Shown in pieces: positions 25,175 through 34,081 of a DNA stretch of 52,289 nt; positions within the stretch are counted from its first letter, which is position 1; every line of letters starts with the position of its first letter. The notes beneath the pieces are model-generated. The model searched no databases. It had not been told where the DNA came from and saw only the letters and a list, made by a program, of their open reading frames with translations. The DNA lies in assembly GCA_036136335.1 (NCBI GenBank), contig JAYZQT010000063.1:1-52289 (forward strand), given 5' to 3'. The DNA is from JAYZQT01 sp036136335. GTDB lineage: Bacteria > Pseudomonadota > Alphaproteobacteria > MPNO01 > UBA830. The translations under genes and the position numbers were made by a program.

Positions 25175-25243
25175 TCACAGCCCTCCTTTGATGACTCCCT
25201 AACACCAGTCTCTAGTACCCTAGAACGTTACCTTTGGTCAGTA

Positions 25244-26194
25244 CTAGCGCGGCCTGACGTCCTGTTTTTCCAACTCTTCGTCTAGCTCCGGCACTAGCTT
25301 GAACAGATCACCCACGACGCCGTAATCTGCGATGGCGAAAATTGGTGCTTCTTCGTCTTTGTTAATTGCAACGATCACTTTTGAATCCTTCATGCCCGCA
25401 AGATGCTGAATAGCACCTGAAATTCCTACCGCGATATAAAGTTCAGGAGCCACGACCTTGCCAGTTTGTCCCACCTGGTAGTCGTTGGGCCTATATCCCG
25501 CATCTACAGCGGCGCGAGATGCCCCAACCGCCGCCCCCAGCTTGTCAGCGACGTTTTCTATAATCTCAAAGTTCTCACCAGATTGCATTCCGCGGCCACC
25601 CGAAATGATCACCCGGGCGGATGTCAGCTCCGGACGTACCGACTTCGTTAGCTCCTGACCAATATAATTTGAAAGACCCGGGTCGGCGACGCTGTCGATT
25701 TTTTTTATCAGAGCAGAACCCCCTTCCTCGGCGGCAACAAATGCGGTGCCCCGCACAGTTATGACCTTGACGGTGTCGGATGATCGAACCGTCGCCATTG
25801 CATTGCCAGCATAAATGGGGCGAACAAATGTATCCTCAGATATTACTTCAACGACATCTGAAATTTGCGCGACGTCCAAAAGTGCTGCTACACGCGGTGC
25901 GACATTTTTGCCTGACGTGTTTGAAGGAAACAAAACGTGGCTGTAATTCGCTGCAAGACCGACTATCAGGGGTGCTAGCGTTTCGGCCAGCTGGTGTCGA
26001 TAGGAAGCGTCATCGGCAACGAGGACCTTGGAGACACCCGTAATTGTCGATGCGCATTTTGCTGCTTTGTCGGCGTGCTCGCCTGCGACCAGCACGTGTA
26101 CCTCGTCGGATAGCGTAGTCCCCGCAGTGACCGTGTTGAGTACGATGGGAACAAGAGCGGTATTGTTGTGATCAGCAACAACGAGAACTGCCAT
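25244..26194 (-). CDS. etfA: Electron transfer flavoprotein alpha subunit
   Basis: FAD-binding subunit that, with EtfB, takes electrons from acyl-CoA and related dehydrogenases and passes them to ETF-ubiquinone oxidoreductase. The 316-residue protein begins MAVLVVADHNNTALVPIVLN. The C-terminal FAD domain has VIISGGRGMQSGENFEIIEN, AVGASRAAVDAGYRPNDYQV, GQTGKVVAPELYIAVGISGA and IQHLAGMKDSKVIVAINKDE, all diagnostic. The ATG at 26194 overlaps the etfB stop as TGATG, and GGAG lies 8 bases upstream, so translation is coupled. It is followed by the 3-hydroxyacyl-CoA dehydrogenase gene. Identification is secure. Confidence 0.96.
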   Translation of the reverse strand: MAVLVVADHNNTALVPIVLNTVTAGTTLSDEVHVLVAGEHADKAAKCASTITGVSKVLVADDASYRHQLAETLAPLIVGLAANYSHVLFPSNTSGKNVAPRVAALLDVAQISDVVEVISEDTFVRPIYAGNAMATVRSSDTVKVITVRGTAFVAAEEGGSALIKKIDSVADPGLSNYIGQELTKSVRPELTSARVIISGGRGMQSGENFEIIENVADKLGAAVGASRAAVDAGYRPNDYQVGQTGKVVAPELYIAVGISGAIQHLAGMKDSKVIVAINKDEEAPIFAIADYGVVGDLFKLVPELDEELEKQDVRPR

Positions 26195-26943
26195 CAGATG
26201 ACTCCTGCTTCATTCTTGAGCTTGTCCACAAGTTCAGCAACGGTTTCGACCTTAATGCCGCCCTCACGTTTGACCGGTTCGATTACCTTCAGCGTAGTCA
26301 AACGCGGCGAGACGTCGATGCCTAGGTCAGCTGGGTTTGTTTCCTCGATCGGTTTCTTTTTAGCTTTCATTATGTTGGGCAGTGATGCGTACCGCGGCTC
26401 ATTCAGGCGCAGGTCGGTGGTGACAATCGCCGGAAGGGTAACTCCGAGTGTTTCCAGCCCCCCATCTACTTCGCGGGTCACGTTTGCACTCCCATCGGAA
26501 AATTCCAATTTTGATGCGAAGGTGCCCTGTGACCAGTTGAGTATGCCTGCTAGCATCTGCCCGGTCTGATTGGAGTCGTCGTCTATCGCCTGCTTCCCCA
26601 GAATCACTAAATCGGGCATTTCCTTTTCGACGATTTGGGCTAGGAGTTTTGCAACCGCCAGCGGTTGCAGTTCCTGCTCGGTTTTTACGTGGATACCACG
26701 ATCCGCACCCATAGCAAGTGCCGTTCGGATGGTTTCCTGACATTGCTGTACGCCCATTGAAACCACGACAACTTCCGTAGCAGTGCCCGCCTCTAATAAG
26801 CGGACCGCTTCCTCGACGGCAATTTCATCAAATGGATTCATGGACATTTTGATGTTGGCAGTCTCGACGCCGGTCTCATCGCTCTTGACGCGGACCTTAA
26901 CATTATAATCTATCACCCGTTTTACGGCGACGAGCAGTTTCAT
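26194..26943 (-). CDS. etfB: Electron transfer flavoprotein beta subunit
   Basis: AMP-binding partner of EtfA. The start MKLLVAVKRVIDYNVKVRVK at 26943 is the standard one; the frame runs 23 codons further upstream but these do not resemble the family. Later landmarks are IKMSMNPFDEIAVEEAVRLL, GTATEVVVVSMGVQQCQETI, LVILGKQAIDDDSNQTGQML and the C-terminal recognition loop region LPNIMKAKKKPIEETNPADL. Length is 249 residues, as expected. The stop overlaps the etfA start by one base. About 180 bases of apparently untranslated sequence lie between this start and the HIG1-domain gene, and probably contain the operon promoter. Confidence 0.96.
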   Translation of the reverse strand: MKLLVAVKRVIDYNVKVRVKSDETGVETANIKMSMNPFDEIAVEEAVRLLEAGTATEVVVVSMGVQQCQETIRTALAMGADRGIHVKTEQELQPLAVAKLLAQIVEKEMPDLVILGKQAIDDDSNQTGQMLAGILNWSQGTFASKLEFSDGSANVTREVDGGLETLGVTLPAIVTTDLRLNEPRYASLPNIMKAKKKPIEETNPADLGIDVSPRLTTLKVIEPVKREGGIKVETVAELVDKLKNEAGVI

Positions 26944-27120
26944 CGGAGAAGGTCTCTCATTCTGGAGGCAGCCATTGAAAATAGGTCCTTTCCAGGCACC
27001 GAGTGCTGCCAAAAGGGGCGGCTCTGGAAGGGTGTTGTCTCGCGGGCGAAAAACCTACCCGAGTCACACTGTATGTCAAGTTTTGGTCGCACTTTTTGGG
27101 TTAGTGAAGATGGACACCGA

Positions 27121-27318
27121 CTAGGTAGTTGAGAACAAAAATATTAGCCCCAGTAGCACAATTGCTGAAAACTGAAGGATCACCCGCAGGCGCATCAGTT
27201 TGTTTGAATATTTGGCGTTGAACGCGCCGCCCTTTACCATTGCAATCAGGCCAAGGCCAAGTGCTCCTAGGGTGGCTGCCATAGCCACCACGACTAGAAT
27301 AGGGAGTGCAAAAGACAT
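27121..27318 (-). CDS. Small HIG1-domain membrane protein
   Basis: A 65-residue protein with two predicted membrane helices, residues about 5-27 (LPILVVVAMAATLGALGLGL) and about 44-62 (VILQFSAIVLLGLIFLFS). They are joined by the HIG1 signature FNAKYSNKLMRLRVILQ. Twin-helix HIG1 proteins are found in alphaproteobacteria and mitochondria; the mitochondrial ones associate with cytochrome c oxidase or respiratory supercomplexes. A related role in the inner membrane is inference. It stands alone between the etf operon and a divergent NUDIX gene. Confidence 0.88.
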   Translation of the reverse strand: MSFALPILVVVAMAATLGALGLGLIAMVKGGAFNAKYSNKLMRLRVILQFSAIVLLGLIFLFSTT

Positions 27319-27449
27319 AATCGAAATATGATACGCGGTAGCCTGTAAGGCAATGTGCCGATTTGGCGTTTTTCGATTTTAATCCATCACCTTCCCGTCC
27401 GGCGTGGTAGAGTATGCGGCTTATCCCGTGTCAAACATTATAAACACTG

Positions 27450-28295
27450 ATGAGTTTTCTCGATCACATAGCTCGCTGCAATTCCCACGATCTGACAAAT
27501 TTTGTTCCGCTAATTGTCGATGGTGCGATAGCGGGTCGTGTCCGTCGTGATCACCTTGCACATCTTGAACGGTTTTCAGAGGTATTCACTCTTGGACAAG
27601 ATAACGTCCATCTGGCAGGCGATCTCTGCGGATACCGGGATCGAACCGAAGCCGTCGACATTGTCGTTCGGACACTATTCGAACAGGGCCTTCTGCCGTA
27701 TTTGCAAAATGAACCTTATCCAGTCGGCGGAAACTGGGGCGGCCCGCATGCGTTTGAAATAGAGCGCGCAGCAGTGGCCTTTTTTGGCATTCCCGCTTAT
27801 GGCGTGCACATAAATGGATTCGTTTGTGCCGGCCGTGGTCTCAAATTGTGGATAGGTGTTCGTGCTGATGATCGATCCGTATGTCCGGGAGAGTTGGACA
27901 ATATGATAGCTGGTGGACAACCGGTGACGCTTAGTTTGAAAGAGAATGTAGTCAAGGAAGCCCGAGAAGAGGCTGGTGTTTTGCCGCAATTGGCCAACAC
28001 TGCGATCCCTACCAGCACAATCACTTACGTTATGGAGAATGAAATCGGCCTGAGGCAGGATACAATGTTCTGCTGGGATTTGGCATTGCCGCCGGATTTT
28101 AAACCGGTTAACTCGGATGGAGAGATTTCCGAATTTCGTTTGCTGCCAGTTGAGACAGTGATGCAAATTGTCGACACAGGCTTCGAATTTAAATTCAATT
28201 GTAACCTTGTTATTATAGATTTTTTAATTCGACACGGTTTTCTGAGTTCGGAACACCCAGACTATGAGATGATCTTGCAAGGTTTGCGCAGGTAA
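27450..28295 (+). CDS. DUF4743 / NUDIX hydrolase family protein
   Basis: Protein of 281 residues with an N-terminal DUF4743-type region (FVPLIVDGAIAGRVRRDHLA) and a C-terminal NUDIX fold (YGVHINGFVCAGRGLKLWIG then the box ENVVKEAREEAGV). This two-part plan matches the plant/fungal/proteobacterial NUDIX group related to NUDT20/24 and to thiamine pyrophosphokinase-linked proteins, some of which hydrolyse damaged thiamine diphosphates. The box keeps the REXXEEXG core needed to bind Mg2+. There is no clear ribosome-binding site before the ATG at 27450, so a leaderless or weakly initiated start is possible. It is divergent from the HIG1 gene and followed by about 250 bases with no supported gene. 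Substrate not known. Confidence 0.86.
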   Translation: MSFLDHIARCNSHDLTNFVPLIVDGAIAGRVRRDHLAHLERFSEVFTLGQDNVHLAGDLCGYRDRTEAVDIVVRTLFEQGLLPYLQNEPYPVGGNWGGPHAFEIERAAVAFFGIPAYGVHINGFVCAGRGLKLWIGVRADDRSVCPGELDNMIAGGQPVTLSLKENVVKEAREEAGVLPQLANTAIPTSTITYVMENEIGLRQDTMFCWDLALPPDFKPVNSDGEISEFRLLPVETVMQIVDTGFEFKFNCNLVIIDFLIRHGFLSSEHPDYEMILQGLRR

Positions 28296-28542
28296 TTTCG
28301 GCGTACCATCAATTTAAACCGGCCATAATCGTTTTTAATTGTGATCGATTTGCCGTCCTCTACTCTGGGAGTATTACCGGTTTTGGGATGTAATTGTACC
28401 AAGGGGTGCAACTGGCCTTCACATAGCTTTGGAATGTTGAGATTCTGTGGACCAACAAGGTGCATAGACGCGAAATATGCTAGGAATTATGGATGAGTTT
28501 GATTTGCGCCGTTCGGGCTGTTAATCGCGCGGGCCTCCGCAT

Positions 28543-29406
28543 TCAAAAGGATTTCGCAAAGCCAGACATGTTTATTACCTCAATCGGAGACCAACCCCTA
28601 TCACGCAGTGATCGCACGGTCAGGCTTTGGTCGCGTTTTGCCAGCCGTTGGCCGTTCACATCCTTTACCAGGCGGTGGTGATCGTATGAGGGCGATGGAA
28701 ATCCCAATAAAGCCTGCAGGAGCCTGTGTACGTCGGTTGATAGTGCGAGGTCCGCGCCGCGATTAACAATCGTAACGCCCTGCAAGTGGTCGTCCACGGC
28801 TACTGCAAGATGATAGCTTGTCCTAGATTCCCTCCGGGCGAGCACCACGTCGCCGAATTGGGCGGGGTTAGCTTTTACCAAACCCTGATTGATTTCATAC
28901 CACTCGAGTGGTCCAGTAATTGCCAGGGCGGCTTTTGTATTCAGGCGCTGAACGTGGGCTTTTCCCTTTCCGATGAAGCAGTCACGCGTGGTGTTTGATA
29001 ATTTTTTGCATGTTTCTGGATAGACCGGTCCGCCAGGACCATGAGGTGCATGGCCGGATCTTTCTATTTCGGCCATAATGTCGGACCGGCTGCAAAAACA
29101 CGGATATAGAAGGTCCTTAAAATCGAGTTTTTTCAGTGCCTTGTCGTAATCAAGCATGTGCCGGGACTGTTTGCGGACTGGTGTTTCCCAGTCGAGCCCT
29201 AACCAGTTAAGGTCTTCGAGAATGGCGTCTATGTACTTGTCCTTGCATCGGGCCTGATCGATATCTTCAATACGGACGTGGAATGTTCCACCCTTGCCCC
29301 GGGCATGATATGCGGTAAAAGCAGAAAATACGTGACCTACGTGAAGGTATCCTGTCGGGCTGGGCGCGAACCGTGTGACCTGTGCCTGCCTGCTTCGTTT
29401 TGCCAT
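28543..29406 (-). CDS. gluQ: Glutamyl-Q tRNA(Asp) synthetase
   Basis: Truncated glutamyl-tRNA synthetase paralogue that attaches glutamate to the queuosine base of tRNA-Asp. It lacks the anticodon-binding domain, giving 287 residues. The HIGH-class motif is in TRFAPSPTGYLHVGHVFSAF, the KMSKS-like motif is GQRLAKRDQSLTVRSLRDRG, and Zn-type cysteines appear in LYPCFCSRSDI and PETCKKL. The start MAKRSRQAQVTRFAPSPTG at 29406 was preferred to the far upstream ATG because the family begins within about ten residues of RFAPSPTG. It is divergent from the AlkA-type glycosylase, with 74 bases between starts. Confidence 0.92.
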   Translation of the reverse strand: MAKRSRQAQVTRFAPSPTGYLHVGHVFSAFTAYHARGKGGTFHVRIEDIDQARCKDKYIDAILEDLNWLGLDWETPVRKQSRHMLDYDKALKKLDFKDLLYPCFCSRSDIMAEIERSGHAPHGPGGPVYPETCKKLSNTTRDCFIGKGKAHVQRLNTKAALAITGPLEWYEINQGLVKANPAQFGDVVLARRESRTSYHLAVAVDDHLQGVTIVNRGADLALSTDVHRLLQALLGFPSPSYDHHRLVKDVNGQRLAKRDQSLTVRSLRDRGWSPIEVINMSGFAKSF

Positions 29407-29480
29407 TCCGACCCTGCCGTGAGATAGAATTCCGTTCCGTATACAAATCGAAGCAAGCGATAACAGTCGAAGGGTTTTGG

Positions 29481-30110
29481 ATGAATACCCCACTTACTCC
29501 CGCAACATTTGAAAATGCGTTAACCGTCCTCGCACGCAGTGATCCGGAACTCGGCGCAGTTATACGGGAATTTGGCAAACCTCGCATTCGAAAACGGTCT
29601 GGCGGTTTCAAGACACTCGTGCTGCTTATCCTAGAGCAGCAAGTGTCGCTCGCATCCGCAAACGCATGCTACAAACGCCTTCTGGCAGTAGCAATCGGGA
29701 TCACGCCCGAGAAAATTCTCACACTGACCGGCTTACAATTTAGAAATGCCGGGATCAGCCGCCAGAAAACACGCTACATCCGCAATCTCGCCGAATGTGT
29801 TCTCGCCAAAAAGGTGAATCTCAGACGTTTATCCCACTTGAGCGATGATAAGGCGCGCAGGCAGTTGATGCAGGTTACAGGGATAGGGCCTTGGACCGCG
29901 GATGTTTATTTGCTCACGTGCCTGTTACGTCCGGATGTATGGCCGGTCGGGGACATTGCACTTCAGGCCGCTACGCAGGAAGTGCAGGGTCTGGAAGTTC
30001 GCCCGAACCCTGATCGTTTAACAGAAATTGGTGAAAGTTGGCGGCCTTGGCGCAGTGTTGCGGCGCGTATTCTATGGCATCACTATCTGAACGCAAGGCG
30101 CAGGAAATGA
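29481..30110 (+). CDS. AlkA-type DNA-3-methyladenine glycosylase
   Basis: Helix-hairpin-helix base excision repair enzyme that removes alkylated purines. The 209-residue protein has LILEQQVSLASANACYKRLL, the hairpin TGIGPWTADVYLL at about residues 133-145, and the catalytic aspartate in WPVGDIALQAA at about Asp158. It is shorter than E. coli AlkA because it lacks the N-terminal TBP-like domain, as in many alphaproteobacterial homologues. The ATG at 29481 follows GAAGGG; the open frame extends upstream into the gluQ promoter region but those residues are unlike the family. An esterase gene follows after 34 bases in the same direction. Confidence 0.9.
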   Translation: MNTPLTPATFENALTVLARSDPELGAVIREFGKPRIRKRSGGFKTLVLLILEQQVSLASANACYKRLLAVAIGITPEKILTLTGLQFRNAGISRQKTRYIRNLAECVLAKKVNLRRLSHLSDDKARRQLMQVTGIGPWTADVYLLTCLLRPDVWPVGDIALQAATQEVQGLEVRPNPDRLTEIGESWRPWRSVAARILWHHYLNARRRK

Positions 30111-30144
30111 TATAAGTGATCGATCCTCAACAACGGAATTTATT

Positions 30145-30807
30145 ATGACGGATATACCTGATCTTACCGGGCCGGAAGCCGAGGCTGTTTCGGGCGGTCC
30201 AGCCAAACAGCTGATTATTTTCGTTCACGGTTATGGCGCCGATGGGAGCGATCTCTTTTCACTGGGCCAGTACTTTAAAACGGTAACGCCAGAGGCAGCG
30301 TTATGTGCCCCAAATGCGCCGTACCGGTGCGAAGGTTCGCCGTTCGGTTACCAATGGTATGATGTATTGATGCAGGACCCTTCCGAGAGGCTAAGGGCAA
30401 TCCGGTCAACGGCTGCAATTTTTGATAATTTTGTCGACCAACAGCTTGATCGGCGTGGGCTATCCGACGACAAGTTGGTGCTGATAGGGTTTTCCCAGGG
30501 GACGATGATGTCGCTGTTTGCAGCGCCCCGGCGGGAGAGGTCTATTGCCGGTATTGTTGGATATTCCGGCAGGATGGAGGCACCTGAACTCCTGAAAGAA
30601 GAAATACAATCGAGACCACCTGTGGTGATGGTTCACGGCGACTCGGATGAACTGCTTGCGGTTTCCGAAATGGAAACTGCCGCTGCTTCTCTTCGGGATA
30701 ACGGAGTGGAGGTCGCAACACATGTTCGACCGGGACTCGGCCACGGAATCGATGAACAGGGAATACACTTAGGCCTTGAGTTTGTTGGACGCGTTTTAGG
30801 GACATAA
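30145..30807 (+). CDS. Phospholipase/carboxylesterase family alpha/beta hydrolase
   Basis: Small serine hydrolase (220 residues) of the carboxylesterase/lysophospholipase/acyl-protein thioesterase group. The nucleophile elbow is LVLIGFSQGTMMS (Ser117), the acid is in VVMVHGDSDELL (Asp168) and the base in PGLGHGID (His200). The oxyanion segment near the N terminus reads IIFVHGYGADGSDLFSLGQY. No signal peptide, so cytoplasmic. It lies 34 bases after the AlkA-type gene and may be co-transcribed. The natural ester is unknown. Confidence 0.9.
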   Translation: MTDIPDLTGPEAEAVSGGPAKQLIIFVHGYGADGSDLFSLGQYFKTVTPEAALCAPNAPYRCEGSPFGYQWYDVLMQDPSERLRAIRSTAAIFDNFVDQQLDRRGLSDDKLVLIGFSQGTMMSLFAAPRRERSIAGIVGYSGRMEAPELLKEEIQSRPPVVMVHGDSDELLAVSEMETAAASLRDNGVEVATHVRPGLGHGIDEQGIHLGLEFVGRVLGT

Positions 30808-30951
30808 TAAGGAAGCAAGCACCTAGCGGCGATAAAATAACATTTCCCGACAACCCCATAATCACCAGGTTGCCCTCGACAATGTCCGGGGCTAGTCTCG
30901 CTTCAGGATGAACGTTCTATTTAATGCCGATTTCCCGGCTAGGCTTGGGCA

Positions 30952-31506
30952 ATGACCGGGGACACTCCGGCGCTGGTTCTCAACGCGGACTTTCGGCCGT
31001 TAAGTTACTTCCCCTTGTCGGTCTGGTCATGGCAGGATGCCGTCAAGGCTGTGTTTCTGGATAGGGTGAACATTGTATCGGAATACGAGAATGAGGTTCG
31101 TTCTCCCTCCTTTTCGATGCGCCTCCCGAGCGTGATAGCCCTTAAGCAATATGTTCAGCTTTCGCGCCGACCGGCCTTTACCAGATTCAATGTTTTCCTG
31201 CGTGATCGGTTCGCATGCCAGTACTGTGGCGTTGAGCCTGGCACGTCCGAACTAACATTTGACCATGTAATTCCCAAATCCCGAGGGGGTCAAACAAGAT
31301 GGGATAACGTCGTCGCGGCCTGCTCCCAGTGTAATTTGACAAAGGGTAATCGATTACCCAGAGATTTTGGGATGTTCCCTACGACATTGCCTGCAGAACC
31401 CACCAACCATCTTCTTCAAACTAACGGGCGGTCCTTTCCACCCAATTATCTGCACGAAAGCTGGCGGGATTTTCTTTACTGGGATACCGAGCTGGAACAA
31501 GGCTGA
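30952..31506 (+). CDS. HNH endonuclease family protein
   Basis: Protein of 184 residues with a conserved N terminus (TPALVLNADFRPLSYFPLSV followed by WSWQDAVKAVF) and a central HNH zinc-finger nuclease domain. The domain shows FACQYCGVEPGTSELTFDHV, the His of DHVIPKSRGG, and NVVAACSQCNLTKGNRLP with the Asn and second CxxC pair. The two CxxC knuckles are intact. This chromosomally conserved proteobacterial type is not linked to a restriction methylase here, so a defence role is doubtful. An FkbM-type methyltransferase gene begins 13 bases downstream. Confidence 0.9.
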   Translation: MTGDTPALVLNADFRPLSYFPLSVWSWQDAVKAVFLDRVNIVSEYENEVRSPSFSMRLPSVIALKQYVQLSRRPAFTRFNVFLRDRFACQYCGVEPGTSELTFDHVIPKSRGGQTRWDNVVAACSQCNLTKGNRLPRDFGMFPTTLPAEPTNHLLQTNGRSFPPNYLHESWRDFLYWDTELEQG

Positions 31507-31519
31507 GGCAACGTTCTGT

Positions 31520-32296
31520 ATGAAACAAACTGTCGACGAGGATTTTGTGAACCGCGACTGGCGATCGGACCCACGGTTTTTTACTTTAGAAGAGCGGATA
31601 AAATATGCGGTTGTGCCCCCGAGGCTTTATCTCCGGAATCTCGTTTGTCGACGTCTGAAAAAGGGTGAAGAAGAGTTGCACGTTCTGGACCGGCTCGTGC
31701 GCCCAGGATCTGTTGCTATCGATATCGGTGCCAATAAGGGGCTTTATTCTTGGTTGCTTAGTCGCATCGCCTCCGAGGTCAAAGCATTCGAGCCGAATCC
31801 AAAGATGTACACGATTTTGTCGCGCAGTGTTCCGGATAACGTCGAGACTTTCGAAATAGCGCTTTCCGACTCAGGAGGAGAAGCGGAACTCATCCTGCCG
31901 ATCCACCGGAACGGACGTTATTCTAACCAGGGCGGCACTTTACAGGCCGCTAAGTATCTTAGCGGTAAGCAGACCCAGAAATGGCCTGTTCGTCAGGAAC
32001 GCCTCGATACCTACCGTTTTTCAAACGTGTCGTTTATCAAAATTGATGTTGAGGGCTTCGAACTCGAAGTTATTGATGGGGCAAAAGAGATGATCCAGCG
32101 GTCAAAACCGAACCTTCTGATAGAAATTGACCCAAGCCAGAACGGTGTTCGGCTGTCCGATGCGATCGGTCAGATCGAGGCCAGAGGATATAACACATAC
32201 TGTGTTTCTGGTCGGGAATTTGTAAGGTTCGATGCCCGGTCGCAAGTCGAACCCCTGACTAACAATTTCATCTTTCGTCGAAGTGATTCAGTATAG
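31520..32296 (+). CDS. FkbM family SAM-dependent methyltransferase
   Basis: Predicted O-methyltransferase, 258 residues, beginning MKQTVDEDFVNRDWRSDPRF. The SAM-binding motif is SVAIDIGANKGLYSWLLSRI, followed by KAFEPNPKMYTILSRSVPD, and the FkbM hallmark NVSFIKIDVEGFELEVIDGA. Family members methylate sugars, polyketides or lipids. The ATG at 31520 was preferred to the open extension into the HNH gene. Cytoplasmic, no membrane helix. Its position directly after the HNH gene suggests co-transcription without an obvious functional link. Acceptor unknown. Confidence 0.9.
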   Translation: MKQTVDEDFVNRDWRSDPRFFTLEERIKYAVVPPRLYLRNLVCRRLKKGEEELHVLDRLVRPGSVAIDIGANKGLYSWLLSRIASEVKAFEPNPKMYTILSRSVPDNVETFEIALSDSGGEAELILPIHRNGRYSNQGGTLQAAKYLSGKQTQKWPVRQERLDTYRFSNVSFIKIDVEGFELEVIDGAKEMIQRSKPNLLIEIDPSQNGVRLSDAIGQIEARGYNTYCVSGREFVRFDARSQVEPLTNNFIFRRSDSV

Positions 32297-32335
32297 TGAA
32301 ATGCTGCTTGCCAACATTAAATTTAATTAATCGAC

Positions 32336-32366
32336 AGGACACCCTGCCGTAAGGCCAGGGTGTCGA
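32336..32366 (+). terminator. Strong hairpin between FkbM gene and degQ-like gene
   Basis: Arms GACACCCTG (32338-32346) and CAGGGTGTC (32356-32364) pair perfectly, extended inside by CC/GG around a GTAA loop with one bulged C. Only a short run of T follows, so it may be a weak terminator or a structured leader of the protease gene that starts at 32408. Confidence 0.5.
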
Positions 32367-32407
32367 TATTTGACATCAGACTTATCGCAAAAAGTGGAGT
32401 ATTTCAG

Positions 32408-33934
32408 ATGTCAAATAAACGCAAAACCCTTTCATACGCGGCAGCCGGCCTCCTGAGTGTGGTTACTTTGGTTGGTACGGCTGGCATAGAAAAAACATCT
32501 AATAAAATGTCGTGGTCATTCAGCATCGCCAGGCCGGCCCTTGCGCTTGCTGGGCAACGGCTTCCCGGAAGTCTTTCCGGTATAATCTCCCGGGTTAGCT
32601 CCGCTGTTGTGTCAATAAGGGTGACAGGTTCGTTGATGCCAGCGGCTCAGAAGAAATTTTCGGTTCCGCAATCATTTAAGCGTTTTTTCCCGGAAGACTT
32701 TATGAAGCACTTTGATCCAGGCTCAGGGGGTTTCGAACAAGTCCCGCGGCGTGCACCAAAGGCGGTAGGTGTCGGCTCGGGCTTTTTCATTGATTCTGAC
32801 GGACATGTGGTGACTAACAACCACGTGGTGGGCGATGCCGCGAAGATCGAGGTGACGACAAAGGATGGTAGCACGTATGAAGCGGAACTGGTCGGTCGAG
32901 ATCTCAAAACAGACCTAGCTCTTCTAAAAGTAAATTCGGCCGAAAAATTTTCTTTTGTCCGTTTTGCGGATTCTGCACAGGCCAAGGTTGGGGATTGGGT
33001 GATAGCACTCGGTAACCCTTTTGGGCTAGGGCACACAGCAACGACTGGCATTGTATCCGCCCTCGGCCGAAATATTGGGGCGGGTCCCTATGACGATTTT
33101 CTTCAGATCGACGCTCCGATAAACAGGGGTAACTCTGGGGGTCCGACATTCAATCTTCGTGGGGAAGTGGTTGGAATAAACACCGTAATTATTTCTCCTA
33201 CCGGTGTCAGTGCTGGCATTGGCTTTGCGGTTCCGTCGAATATGGCCAAAAACGTGATAGATCAACTCAAAAGAAAAGGAAGCGTGTCACGCGGCTGGCT
33301 TGGTATTAATATACAGAAAGTTACAGAGGACATTGCACTTGGGTTAGGGATGGCAAAACCCGAAGGTGTATTGATCTCGATGTTAACCAAAAACGGACCC
33401 GCAGAAACTGCTGGCCTTCGCGTGGGCGATGTAATTGTTGGTGCGAACGGAGAGCGCATTGCGGCCATGCATGACCTTCCGCGTAGAGTTGCGACCATCA
33501 AAGCTGGTCGCAGCATTCCGATAACTGTATTTCGAAACGGTTCCAAGGTGTCGCTTAACGTTAAGATTGGCTCCATGCCGATGACCCGCATGGTTGCCGA
33601 AAACGTTCCGGAAAACCGACTGGAATCAACGTTTGGTATGCAGCTTGCGGTAGTCGATGACGCCCTTCGAGCCCGCTTTGGGCTAGGGGTCGGGGACCGT
33701 GGGGTCGTAATCATTTCGGTGAATCCTGAGGGACTCGCCGCCGAAAAAGATATCCGTTCTGGTGACATAATTCATAGTGTCTCTGGTGTGGATGCCTCAA
33801 CCCCTGCTGCCGTACTAAAAGTAATTGCAAACGCTAAAGTAAAGATGAAAACAAAAGCACGAACGGCAATTTTGCTACTGTTGAGCCGAAAAGGGATTGA
33901 TCGGTATGTGGCATTGCTCTTGCCCCATGTCTGA
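32408..33934 (+). CDS. Do/DegQ-type periplasmic serine protease with two PDZ domains
   Basis: Envelope quality-control protease of the HtrA family, 508 residues. The N terminus KRKTLSYAAAGLLSVVTLVG is a signal-like hydrophobic segment for export. The trypsin-like domain keeps all three catalytic residues: His139 in VVTNNHVVGDA, Asp169 in DLKTDLALLKV and Ser243 in INRGNSGGPTF. Two PDZ domains follow, the first with RGWLGINIQKVTEDIALGLG and ETAGLRVGDVIVGANGERI, the second with VVIISVNPEGLAAEKDIRSG. The ATG at 32408 has GGAG upstream. A second Do-like protein at 41904 in this window lacks the triad, so only this one should be proteolytic. Confidence 0.93.
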   Translation: MSNKRKTLSYAAAGLLSVVTLVGTAGIEKTSNKMSWSFSIARPALALAGQRLPGSLSGIISRVSSAVVSIRVTGSLMPAAQKKFSVPQSFKRFFPEDFMKHFDPGSGGFEQVPRRAPKAVGVGSGFFIDSDGHVVTNNHVVGDAAKIEVTTKDGSTYEAELVGRDLKTDLALLKVNSAEKFSFVRFADSAQAKVGDWVIALGNPFGLGHTATTGIVSALGRNIGAGPYDDFLQIDAPINRGNSGGPTFNLRGEVVGINTVIISPTGVSAGIGFAVPSNMAKNVIDQLKRKGSVSRGWLGINIQKVTEDIALGLGMAKPEGVLISMLTKNGPAETAGLRVGDVIVGANGERIAAMHDLPRRVATIKAGRSIPITVFRNGSKVSLNVKIGSMPMTRMVAENVPENRLESTFGMQLAVVDDALRARFGLGVGDRGVVIISVNPEGLAAEKDIRSGDIIHSVSGVDASTPAAVLKVIANAKVKMKTKARTAILLLLSRKGIDRYVALLLPHV

Positions 33935-34081
33935 ACAAACAAAGAAATCTGACTGTTCCTGATATACCTGCCGTTGGTTTCTCTTCTATTGCCTGCCACT
34001 ATGGCCCAAAAAAAGGGCTGTGGGATAGCGTACAGCCAGAAGGCCCGTTAGTGTTGGATCAGGTTTTCTGGAGATGATTGG

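Noticed and set aside
28262..28465. Leftward 67-codon frame between the NUDIX and gluQ genes
   Set aside because: It overlaps the NUDIX 3' end, has no ribosome-binding site and no recognised family. A real small gene cannot be fully excluded.
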